Shown here: one piece after another, positions 27,570-34,973 of the stretch
How the letters are laid out: each line of letters opens with the position of its first letter
How positions within the stretch are numbered: position 1 is the first letter of the stretch
Source: JBLMYQ01 sp050258375
Lineage (GTDB): Bacteria; Bacillota; Clostridia; Acetivibrionales; UBA4821
Direction: 5' to 3'
NCBI GenBank assembly: GCA_050258375.1
Contig: JBLMYQ010000034.1
Location: 62,001 to 126,000, forward strand
Length of the DNA: 64,000 bases
Translations under genes and position numbers: made by a program
Notes under the pieces: generated by a model
The model's input: only the letters and a program-made list of their open reading frames with translations
Told to the model about the DNA's origin: nothing
Database searches by the model: none

Positions 27570-27623
27570 CCATAAGAAAAAACGTATCAAATTAAAAGAT
27601 TTGATACGTTTTTCTTATGGTTA
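27567..27623. terminator. Bidirectional terminator between gerA and sspH
   Basis: Long perfect inverted repeat (TAACCATAAG...CTTATGGTTA) with core ACGTATCAAAT/ATTTGATACGT. Internal A and T runs on each arm let it end both the ger operon and the converging sspH. Confidence 0.9.
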
Positions 27624-27628
27624 CATAG

Positions 27629-27823
27629 TTAATCAATCCATTTAAGCGGATTGCTTTCTTCAAGCTGATTAATTGCAACAGTTAAATTTGTATTATTACC
27701 AAGATAAGTAATTTCTGCAGTATCCTCTCCTTTGATATTTTGTATCCAAACCGGAGCACCTTGGTACAATACTCTTATTACATCAGGTGAGTGTAAAATT
27801 TCTTTTGCTCTTCTAACATCCAA
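27629..27823 (-). CDS. sspH: H-type small acid-soluble spore protein
   Basis: 64 aa from a TTG at 27823 placed eight bases after AGGAGG; nearer GTG/ATG codons overlap the ribosome site. MDVRRAKEILHSPDVIRVLY followed by GAPVWIQNI matches SspH proteins closely (DVxRAKEI..SPD..V.Y.G.PVWI). SspH is a minor forespore protein of the spore core. It lies just after the ANTAR gene on the same strand. Confidence 0.92.
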   Translation of the reverse strand: MDVRRAKEILHSPDVIRVLYQGAPVWIQNIKGEDTAEITYLGNNTNLTVAINQLEESNPLKWID

Positions 27824-27865
27824 AATCATCACCTCCTGATGCTATTATCTCCTTCTTTTTTCTAA

Positions 27866-28447
27866 TTATTTATTCAGCCTTTCATCAAGCATAATTTCCT
27901 TTGCAACATCTTTAATCGGCAATCTTTTATCCATGCTTTGTTTTTGAATTTTTCTGAAAGCTTCATTCTCGGTTAAATTAAATTTTTCCATAAGAATTCC
28001 CTTTGCTTGTTCTACCAGCTTCCTTGATTCGATCGAATCCTTCAGGTCTTCTATTTCCTTTTCTAACCGCTTAATCCTTTTTCTATTTTTAACTGTAAGC
28101 TCAATAGTGCTTATCAAGCCTGAAATAGTAATTGGCTTAGATAAGCATATAAAGTCCCATTTATCACTATATTCATTAATCATTGATTTTTGGGCATCAT
28201 TTACAAGCAGTATTGTATTGCAAATATCATCTTCAGATAGAATTTTTGCAACCTCATGCCCCGTATATGATGGAAGATCGTAATCAAGAATAACCAAGTC
28301 CGGCTTGTGCGTTCTGGCTTTTCTCAAGCATTCCAATCCATCCTTTGCACACCAGATAACATCATAACCATTTTCTATAAGCAAATTTTTCATTTTTATT
28401 GATTGAGCTTCTTTTGCCAAAGCAATTATTATTCTTACAAGCTCCAT
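27866..28447 (-). CDS. ANTAR-domain response regulator
   Basis: 193 aa from ATG 28447 with AGAGGT upstream; a longer frame to 28546 lacks a ribosome site. A receiver domain (residues 3-120) has the phospho-acceptor Asp in LVILDYDLPSYTG and the conserved Lys in LSKPITISG. After a coiled-coil linker, the C-terminal ANTAR domain (QAKGILMEKFNLTENEAFRK) binds paired RNA hairpins to prevent termination. No sensor kinase is adjacent. The target is not evident in this window. Confidence 0.92.
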   Translation of the reverse strand: MELVRIIIALAKEAQSIKMKNLLIENGYDVIWCAKDGLECLRKARTHKPDLVILDYDLPSYTGHEVAKILSEDDICNTILLVNDAQKSMINEYSDKWDFICLSKPITISGLISTIELTVKNRKRIKRLEKEIEDLKDSIESRKLVEQAKGILMEKFNLTENEAFRKIQKQSMDKRLPIKDVAKEIMLDERLNK

Positions 28448-28592
28448 ATATAAATACCTCTTAGAACTATAATACTTTTTTAGATTATCATCCGCATACT
28501 TATTTGGCAATATGTTCTTTTTTTCAAGAATCATCTTCCAAAGCATTATGAAAATAATATAGAGTTGCTAAAGTAAAATTCAAGTAGTTTAA

Positions 28593-28720
28593 GACCCTTC
28601 TATCTCCCCTAAAAAAGGGGATGAGAAGCCTATATCTGAAGGAGTATAATAATGACTTGGATTTTTTACATAGAGCTACTTTTCGCTCCCTTTTGAAGGG
28701 AGGAAAGGAGGGTCTTTTTA
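28593..28720. repeat. Imperfect palindromic repeat, family A copy 2
   Basis: Starts GACCCTTCTATCTCCCC and ends GGGAGGAAAGGAGGGTC, so the two ends are complementary. It contains inner hairpins (CCCCTAAAAAAGGGG and CTCCCTTTTGAAGGGAG) and the GCTACTTTTCG motif shared with 451-560. It fills part of the ~400-nt gap between the ANTAR gene and tex; the rest is AT-rich with no gene visible. Confidence 0.65.
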
Positions 28721-28850
28721 TACCATATATTGCTACATACAGAGAATATTAGCTCCTCTATATTTCTCTATTTATTTTTATTAAAAATACTTTATAGCTG
28801 TTTTCAACTATGATACTATGAAATCCAACTAAGTTATAAGGAGACTAACA

Positions 28851-31001
28851 ATGGATATTCTCACCAAACAATTAATGGAAGAATTCAAGCTTAAAGAATT
28901 TCAGGTTACAAATACGATAGCCTTAATAGATCAGGGAAATACAATTCCCTTTATTGCAAGATATAGAAAAGAACAAACCGGAGAGCTCAGTGACATTGTT
29001 TTGCGCGACCTGTTTGACAGGCTTACATACCTTAGAAACCTACAAGCCAGAAAAGAAGAAGTAATCCGTATCATTCAGGAACAAAACAAGCTTACAGATG
29101 AGCTTGAAAAAGAGATTGCCAATGCTAAAACCGTAACAGAAGTAGAAGATTTGTATAGACCTTATAAGCAAAAAAGGCGTACACGTGCAACCGTTGCTAA
29201 AGAAAAGGGTCTTGAACCTCTTGCTGAAATTTTATTGGCTCAGGAAATATTTTCAGGCACTATAGATAATATTGCCTTACCATTTGTAAATGAGGAAAAT
29301 GGAGTAAACAGCATTGAAGAAGCGCTGCAAGGCGCAATGGATATCATCGCTGAAATTGTGTCGGACAATGCTGATTTCAGGAAAAAGATTCGGTTCATTA
29401 CCTTCCAAAAAGGAATTCTAATCTCAACTGCATCAGATGAAAAAGCTCAGTCAGTATATGAAATGTACTATGATTATAAAGAGCCTGTGAATAAGCTTCC
29501 GGAGCATCGTATATTAGCTATTAACAGAGGCGAAAACGAAGCATTTTTAAAGGTTAAAATCAGCCTGGCTGAAGAAGAAATATTAGCCCTTTTAAATAGG
29601 AATATTCTAAAGGAAAAAAGAAGCATTACCACATCTTATGTAGAAACAGCTGTGGCAGATTCTTATAAAAGGCTTATTGCACCATCAATTGAGAGAGAAA
29701 TTCGAAACGAACTCACAGAAAAGGCTGAAGAAAAAGCCATTAAGGTTTTTTCAACAAATCTTAAAAGCCTCCTTCTTCAACCTCCCTTTAAAGATTTAGT
29801 AGTAATGGGTTTTGACCCTGCCTATAGAACCGGCTGTAAAATTGCTGTAGTGGATGGAACGGGAAAGCTCTTGGATACAACCACCGTCTATCCTACTCCT
29901 CCACAAAGTGATGTTGAAAAAGCGAAAAAGGAGTTAACCGCTCTTATCTACAAACATAATATTAATTTGATTACGATTGGTAACGGAACAGCCTCCCGAG
30001 AATCAGAAATGTTTGTAGCAGAAATGCTAAAGGAAATAGATAAGCCTGTTTCATATTTAATCGTTAATGAAGCTGGAGCTTCTGTTTATTCAGCTTCCAA
30101 GTTAGCTTCTGAAGAATACCCGGATATAAACGTTTCAATAAGAGGAGCTATTTCTATTGCACGAAGGATACAAGACCCATTAGCTGAACTGGTTAAGATT
30201 GAACCTAAACATGTTGGTGTTGGACAATATCAGCATGACGTGAATCAACCTCGGCTTGATGAAGCCCTAAAGGGTGTTGTTGAGGATGCTGTTAATAGTG
30301 TTGGTGTAGATTTGAATACAGCCTCCCCATCCTTGCTTCAATATATTTCCGGAATAACCAAGCCCGTAGCAAATAATATCGTAAAATACAGAGAAGAAAA
30401 AGGAAAGTTCAAGGACAGAAAAGAGCTTATGAAGGTTGCCCGTCTTGGACCTTCAGCATTCATACAATGCGCGGGGTTTTTAAGAATAACTGATGGCTTA
30501 AATGCTTTAGACAATACCGCAGTTCACCCTGAATCGTATGAGCCCGCAGGAAAAATACTAAATAAGCTTGGCTATACGCTTGAAGACGTTAGGGAAAAAA
30601 ATCTTGGCGATTTCAATATGAAAATAAGTGAAACCAAAATCCCTGATTTAGCAGCTGAATTTGGCATTGGAGTTCCTACAATCAAAGATATTCTGGAAGA
30701 GCTTCAAAAACCTGGCCGCGACCCAAGAGAAGAAATGCCCAAACCTATCTTAAGAACAGACGTATTGAAAATTGAGGATCTAAAGCCAGAAATGATTTTA
30801 ACAGGAACGGTTAGAAATGTAATTGATTTTGGTGTATTTGTAGATATAGGAATAAAGAATGATGGCCTGGTTCATATATCTGAAATGAGCGACAAATATA
30901 TAAAAAGCCCTATGGAGGTTGTTTCTGTCGGTGATATTGTAAAGGTTAGAGTTTTAAAGGTCGATTTGGAAAGAGGTAAAGTCTCACTGTCAATGAAGTA
31001 A
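28851..31001 (+). CDS. tex: Tex family transcription accessory protein
   Basis: 716 aa, family length, behind AAGGAGACTAACA. Domain order: helical N-terminus with IPFIARYRKEQTGELSD, YqgF/RuvX-like RNase H fold (FDPAYRTGCKIAVVDG), helix-hairpin-helix region (ISGITKPVANNIVKYREEKG) and a C-terminal S1 domain (MILTGTVRNVIDFGVFVDIG). Tex binds nucleic acid and RNA polymerase and affects transcription and RNA turnover. It is monocistronic. Confidence 0.97.
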   Translation: MDILTKQLMEEFKLKEFQVTNTIALIDQGNTIPFIARYRKEQTGELSDIVLRDLFDRLTYLRNLQARKEEVIRIIQEQNKLTDELEKEIANAKTVTEVEDLYRPYKQKRRTRATVAKEKGLEPLAEILLAQEIFSGTIDNIALPFVNEENGVNSIEEALQGAMDIIAEIVSDNADFRKKIRFITFQKGILISTASDEKAQSVYEMYYDYKEPVNKLPEHRILAINRGENEAFLKVKISLAEEEILALLNRNILKEKRSITTSYVETAVADSYKRLIAPSIEREIRNELTEKAEEKAIKVFSTNLKSLLLQPPFKDLVVMGFDPAYRTGCKIAVVDGTGKLLDTTTVYPTPPQSDVEKAKKELTALIYKHNINLITIGNGTASRESEMFVAEMLKEIDKPVSYLIVNEAGASVYSASKLASEEYPDINVSIRGAISIARRIQDPLAELVKIEPKHVGVGQYQHDVNQPRLDEALKGVVEDAVNSVGVDLNTASPSLLQYISGITKPVANNIVKYREEKGKFKDRKELMKVARLGPSAFIQCAGFLRITDGLNALDNTAVHPESYEPAGKILNKLGYTLEDVREKNLGDFNMKISETKIPDLAAEFGIGVPTIKDILEELQKPGRDPREEMPKPILRTDVLKIEDLKPEMILTGTVRNVIDFGVFVDIGIKNDGLVHISEMSDKYIKSPMEVVSVGDIVKVRVLKVDLERGKVSLSMK

Positions 31002-31027
31002 AAATTACGAATATTAAGGTTTATTTC

Positions 31028-31447
31028 TTATTCTACAATAAAGTTTTCCGATTTGAAATTACTGTAAAATCTACCATTCTCCGCTGTGAATCTTAATACA
31101 CAATAATCCGGATCGGTAACACCTTTTGGATAATACATTTCATCTCCATTATTCCATATCATTTCTTTCGATTGGCTATCTTGCAAAACTTCCATCATAC
31201 CTTTTAGCATTACTCCCCTAAAAAATCTTTTATCATAAAAATATATACACGACTTTGGGTTATCTATATATTGTTTAACCCTCATTGATGATGTGTTGGT
31301 TGAAAAGTAAATATGTCTAATCCCTTCTCTTTTTCGCGGAGGAAGCATGGCTTTTGTATTTGGAAAGCCTTCACTATCAATTGAGCTGATAATTGCATTG
31401 CCAGCCTTGTCAATCAAGTTTCCGATTGTAACAACAGCATCTCTCAT
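31028..31447 (-). CDS. Pyridoxamine 5'-phosphate oxidase family protein
   Basis: 139 aa from ATG 31447 with GAAAGGG upstream. Split-barrel flavin fold: ISSIDSEGFPNTKAMLP, RHIYFSTNTSSMRVKQYIDN and NPKSCIYFYDKRFFRGVMLKG match the general stress protein 26/PNPOx-like group. Likely binds FMN or a related flavin; too divergent to be called PdxH. Stands alone, converging on tex. Confidence 0.85.
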   Translation of the reverse strand: MRDAVVTIGNLIDKAGNAIISSIDSEGFPNTKAMLPPRKREGIRHIYFSTNTSSMRVKQYIDNPKSCIYFYDKRFFRGVMLKGMMEVLQDSQSKEMIWNNGDEMYYPKGVTDPDYCVLRFTAENGRFYSNFKSENFIVE

Positions 31448-31602
31448 TTTTATCAACCCTTTCAATTAAAGTATCAGAATTCTTCATACCCTTTTCCAAG
31501 AATTCATTATGACTCGAATTAAATGCTCCTTTGCTCACTCTCTAAACTATACCAAATTCCCCCATATTAGTCAATGTATGAAAGCCGATATTTCAAGTAT
31601 AT

Positions 31603-31633
31603 AAAAAGAAGCAGAATTTTCTGCTTCTTTTTA
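31603..31633 (-). terminator. Terminator of tRNA-Pro
   Basis: Stem AAAAAGAAGCAGA / TCTGCTTCTTTTT directly after the tRNA-Pro CCA on the minus strand; the 3' arm itself supplies the T run. Confidence 0.85.
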
Positions 31634-31710
31634 TGGTCGGGATGACAGGATTTGAACCTGCGACCCCAGCGTCCCGAACGCTGTACTCTACCAAACTGAG
31701 CCACATCCCG
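31634..31710 (-). tRNA. tRNA-Pro(CGG)
   Basis: 77 nt including CCA. Acceptor CGGGATG pairs with CATCCCG; anticodon stem CAGCG/CGCTG with loop TTCGGGA gives anticodon CGG; T arm GCAGGTTCAAATCCTGT. Confidence 0.95.
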
Positions 31711-31809
31711 TTTTATTCCCTTTAAGCCTTTCACATTATAATACTATAATTTAATAATTTCAATATTTGCATATTAATTATTTTACTGAGTACATTTTAA
31801 GAACCTGTT

Positions 31810-32400
31810 CTATTTATTTGCCTTTGAAATAACCTTGGGCAATTCTCCTTTGAACCTTACGAAGCTTCCACTGCTCTTATTATTTTCTTCATTAACAGTT
31901 TGCATATAAAGCTTGTCTCCCTGAATTCTTATAACCGCCCTCTCCTTATAGTCTTTCCCATTTACGCCAACCGCAGGTTGGATTGTTTCTATCGTATCCT
32001 TACTAATCCATTTATAAGTAAGAATAGATTTTGTATTTCCCCAGTATACATTTATTCTATCACTTTCAAAGTTGTAAATTAAAATTTCTTCAGGTGGGAC
32101 CTGTTTTGATAAATCTATTTTAGCAGTTTCGCCTTGAGAATTTATTTCTGCTGCCTGCCAGGAACCTTTGAGCAGACTTTTTAAATCTGCCTCCTTTTTA
32201 TTACCAGTATTATCATTCTTCTTAATATTTTTTGTTAACGGAGTCTTAATTTCATTGTCGGGAGCTTTATTAGTAATTAAATTATCCTGCTTGTCTTTTT
32301 GAGACACTGAAGGATATTTACCAGTAAAAATAATAAAAGCAAAAATAAATGTGATAACCACAAAAAGGATTGCTTTAATCAATCTGTATGTTTCCTTCAT
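31810..32400 (-). CDS. Membrane-anchored hypothetical protein
   Basis: 196 aa from the ATG at 32400 (GGAGG six bases upstream). One N-terminal helix (LIKAILFVVITFIFAFIIF), a ~45-residue polar Asn/Lys-rich linker, then a beta-rich domain (LLKGSWQAAEINSQGETAKI ... ILTYKWISKDTIETIQ ... RIQGDKLYMQT) that resembles a lipocalin-like fold. Family not recognised. It is 17 nt downstream of pgsA on the same strand. Likely an extracytoplasmic protein. Confidence 0.65.
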   Translation of the reverse strand: MKETYRLIKAILFVVITFIFAFIIFTGKYPSVSQKDKQDNLITNKAPDNEIKTPLTKNIKKNDNTGNKKEADLKSLLKGSWQAAEINSQGETAKIDLSKQVPPEEILIYNFESDRINVYWGNTKSILTYKWISKDTIETIQPAVGVNGKDYKERAVIRIQGDKLYMQTVNEENNKSSGSFVRFKGELPKVISKANK

Positions 32401-32417
32401 TTTCATCCTCCTACTTT

Positions 32418-32939
32418 CTAATTCTTTTGTAAAGATTTATTTATATTAATATAATTTTTGAGATACATAAGAAAAGCAAAAACCTGGGATGCAACAGCAA
32501 TAATCAGAAATATCTGTCCATATTGTCTAAATAATATGGAAAAAGCAACCATAATATAGAAAATGACAGTTGAGAATTTCCCATACCAAACAGCCTGAGG
32601 TATTACCCCTTTTCCCCAAAGTACACCACTTCCAATACCCATCATTACTTCTTTTGAAAAAACTATTATTAAAAGCGGCAGTACGTTTGGAACAATATTA
32701 GTAATAACAATCATAAGAAGAACTGTCAGTTGAATAATTTTATCTGCAATAGGGTCAAGTATTTTCCCCAAATTGCTAACCTGATTATATTTTCTTGCGA
32801 TATATCCATCTAAAACATCAGTAAATCCTGCTAATAAGAATACTCCTATCGCAAACTCATATTGCTTATTTATCATGAGAAAAACAAAAACAGGAAGCAA
32901 AAAAAATCTTGATATTGTTATGAAATTAGGTACACTCAA
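32418..32939 (-). CDS. pgsA: CDP-diacylglycerol-glycerol-3-phosphate 3-phosphatidyltransferase
   Basis: 173 aa from a TTG at 32939 with GAGG eight bases upstream; the ATG at 32963 has no ribosome site, and the shorter form begins SVPNFITISRFFLLPVFV as PgsA proteins do. The CDP-alcohol phosphotransferase motif DG-x2-AR-x8-G-x3-D-x3-D is complete within DGYIARKYNQVSNLGKILDP. Multiple membrane helices. Makes phosphatidylglycerol phosphate. Confidence 0.94.
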   Translation of the reverse strand: MSVPNFITISRFFLLPVFVFLMINKQYEFAIGVFLLAGFTDVLDGYIARKYNQVSNLGKILDPIADKIIQLTVLLMIVITNIVPNVLPLLIIVFSKEVMMGIGSGVLWGKGVIPQAVWYGKFSTVIFYIMVAFSILFRQYGQIFLIIAVASQVFAFLMYLKNYININKSLQKN

Positions 32940-33097
32940 TCTATCTACCTCATTTAATTTCATTATACTAGTTTTTATTTTAACTTATATTTTTACGATT
33001 TTCTATACTATTTTATCAATTGACCTTTGCTAATATGTAAGATAATATTAATTAATTAAAAACTAAAGAAGTCATTTTAAAAAAGGAGGTGTTATTT

Positions 33098-34435
33098 TTG
33101 AATACATTCTTAAAAAGCTTAGAAGATAAGGTGCTTATATTTGATGGTTCAAAGGGTGCTGTACTGCAAAAGCTGGGACTTGAACCCGGTTCTTGCCCTG
33201 AATCATGGAATTTATATAATTCTGAAAAAGTCAAGGATATATACCAATCCTATATACAGGCAGGCGCTGATGTAATACAAACAAATACCTTCGGCGCAAA
33301 CAGAGCAATTTTAGAAAGGTATAACCTTGCTGAAAAAGTTGATGAAATTAATTCTGCAAGTATAAAGCTTGCAAAAGAAGCAGCCGGAAATAAAGCTTAC
33401 GTTGCAGTTTCAATCGGTCCTACAGGTAAATTATTAGAACCCTCCGGCGACCTCTCATTTGAAGAGGCATATGATATTTTTAAAGAGCAGATAATAGCTG
33501 CAGCACAATCAGGTGCAGATATATTAAATTTTGAAACATTTACAGACCTTGCAGAAATGCGCTGTGCTATCCTTGCCAGCAAAGAGAATTCCAACCTCCC
33601 AATCATAGCTTCAATGTCCTTTGAAGCTAATGGCTATACAATGATGGGCAATACTGCAGCAAGCTTCGCAATCTCTTGCCAATCACTTGGCGTTGATATG
33701 CTGGGAGTTAACTGCTCAACCGGTCCTGCAGAAATGGTTAAGATAATTCAGGAATTAAAAAAGTTCTCAAATCTTCCAATCTCAGCAAAACCAAATGCAG
33801 GCATTCCGGAATTCATTAATGGGAAATCTGTATATACTGAAACACCTGATAATTTCAGGAGATATGTTAAAGAATTTGTAGACAAAGGTGCAAGTCTTAT
33901 CGGTGGCTGCTGTGGTACAACTCCCGAGCATATTTCAGCAATAAGAGAAGAATTGGATAAGATTATAAAATCATGTGATATAAAGAAGACTCCAGTAAAA
34001 CCTTCTTATATTTCTTCATCTTCAAAATATATCCCGGTAGATATGCTAAAAAATGTAAAAGCAGTTCCGTTTGTAGATAGCAGTAACTCGGAAAGCTTTG
34101 TAAGCTCTTCATTTATTGATTCGGCTGCTGACAGGGTTATGGATATAATGTCAGAAGATTATGATTTGATATACCTTTCATTAGACTCTATTTCTAAACA
34201 GGAATACCTTGCTCAAGCAGTAAAAACTATTCAAACATATGTTAAGCTTCCTTTGATAATTCATTCCAATTCAGTTAAATGCATTGAGAAAGCCTTAAGA
34301 ATTTACAATGGTAGAGCAGGTATTGCTGTAAAAGATGCCAACGATTCCACTTTTGAAATAATTAATCTTGCACATAAATATGGATGTGCAATAACTAACC
34401 ATTTCCCAAAACTAGAAACAACCCCTCTCTTTTAG
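33098..34435 (+). CDS. Homocysteine S-methyltransferase domain protein with truncated pterin domain
   Basis: 445 aa from TTG 33098, eight bases after GGAGG. Residues 1-290 are a complete homocysteine-binding barrel as in MetH, with both zinc-ligand motifs (GVNCSTG and IGGCCGTTPEH). Residues ~340-435 resemble half of the MetH pterin-binding barrel (KTIQTYVKLPLIIHSNSV ... KALRIYNGRAGI). The cobalamin and activation domains are absent. The last residues (ETTPLF) and the stop codon fall in a palindromic repeat, suggesting truncation by repeat insertion. Methyl-group transfer would need a separate partner. Confidence 0.82.
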   Translation: MNTFLKSLEDKVLIFDGSKGAVLQKLGLEPGSCPESWNLYNSEKVKDIYQSYIQAGADVIQTNTFGANRAILERYNLAEKVDEINSASIKLAKEAAGNKAYVAVSIGPTGKLLEPSGDLSFEEAYDIFKEQIIAAAQSGADILNFETFTDLAEMRCAILASKENSNLPIIASMSFEANGYTMMGNTAASFAISCQSLGVDMLGVNCSTGPAEMVKIIQELKKFSNLPISAKPNAGIPEFINGKSVYTETPDNFRRYVKEFVDKGASLIGGCCGTTPEHISAIREELDKIIKSCDIKKTPVKPSYISSSSKYIPVDMLKNVKAVPFVDSSNSESFVSSSFIDSAADRVMDIMSEDYDLIYLSLDSISKQEYLAQAVKTIQTYVKLPLIIHSNSVKCIEKALRIYNGRAGIAVKDANDSTFEIINLAHKYGCAITNHFPKLETTPLF

Positions 34436-34449
34436 GAGAGGGGTTAGGG
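34416..34449. repeat. Palindromic repeat overlapping the end of the MetH-like gene
   Basis: AACCCCTCTC-TTTTAG-GAGAGGGGTT with 10-bp perfect arms, followed by AGGGG. Related to the short C/G-tract hairpins at 451-560 and 28593-28720. It supplies the stop codon of the upstream gene. Confidence 0.65.
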
Positions 34450-34453
34450 GAAG

Positions 34454-34750
34454 TTAACTATCAATTACCGGAACTTTTATTTCTTGCCCTTGGGTAAGCT
34501 CACTATTATCAAGAGAATTTATTTCTTTTACTCTTTCAATAAAATCTCTTGTATCATCATTTTTTGCCTTATACTTCTGCGCTATACTCCAAAGACTATC
34601 GCCGCCTTGTATAATAATACATTGAGTTTTGGGATAATTATAGCTATATAAAAATTTGTTCTGCATAAATATTACTGCAAAGAAAAATATAAGGAAACAG
34701 AAAACTCTGAATCTATTTATATTCTTTATTTTTATTCTCGTCACACTCAT
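34454..34750 (-). CDS. yneA: YneA-like cell-division inhibitor (SOS, LysM)
   Basis: 98 aa behind AAAGGAGGTACATACC. One N-terminal membrane helix (FRVFCFLIFFFAVIFM) and a C-terminal LysM domain (IIIQGGDSLWSIAQKYKAKN ... GQEIKVPV). This is the architecture of YneA, the Firmicute SOS protein that blocks septation while DNA is repaired. The promoter carries a LexA box in its spacer, which supports the call. lexA itself, usually divergent from yneA, is not next door. Confidence 0.88.
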   Translation of the reverse strand: MSVTRIKIKNINRFRVFCFLIFFFAVIFMQNKFLYSYNYPKTQCIIIQGGDSLWSIAQKYKAKNDDTRDFIERVKEINSLDNSELTQGQEIKVPVIDS

Positions 34751-34790
34751 GGTATGTACCTCCTTTTATAGAACATCCGTTTGTATTTTC

Positions 34791-34819
34791 ATTATATACG
34801 AACACTTGTTCGTTGTCAA
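34791..34819 (-). promoter_or_regulatory. Consensus promoter of yneA
   Basis: On the minus strand TTGACA (34819-34814), a 17-nt spacer and TATAAT (34796-34791): an exact sigma-A consensus, about 40 nt before the ATG. Confidence 0.9.
34799..34812. promoter_or_regulatory. LexA (SOS) box
   Basis: CGAACACTTGTTCG is a perfect CGAAC-N4-GTTCG palindrome, the Firmicute LexA consensus. It lies wholly within the 17-nt spacer of the yneA promoter, so bound LexA would exclude RNA polymerase. Confidence 0.92.
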
Positions 34820-34915
34820 TATGTTTACATATTATTTTTTCAACTTATTTTTCGGCAGGATTTTCCTTTATAATTAGCGTTTTTTATGGTTTTAATATAA
34901 TTGACATAATATTGT

Positions 34916-34973
34916 AACATAGGAAATAAAAATGGCATGGATGAAAATCCATGCCATTTTTATTTCCTATGTT
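34916..34973. terminator. 27-bp perfect hairpin, terminator of dxs
   Basis: Two 27-nt arms match without a mismatch around the loop GAAA (AACATAGGAAATAAA...GGAT / ATCC...CTATGTT). The dxs stop overlaps its edge. T-rich arms permit termination on the minus strand. Confidence 0.85.
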
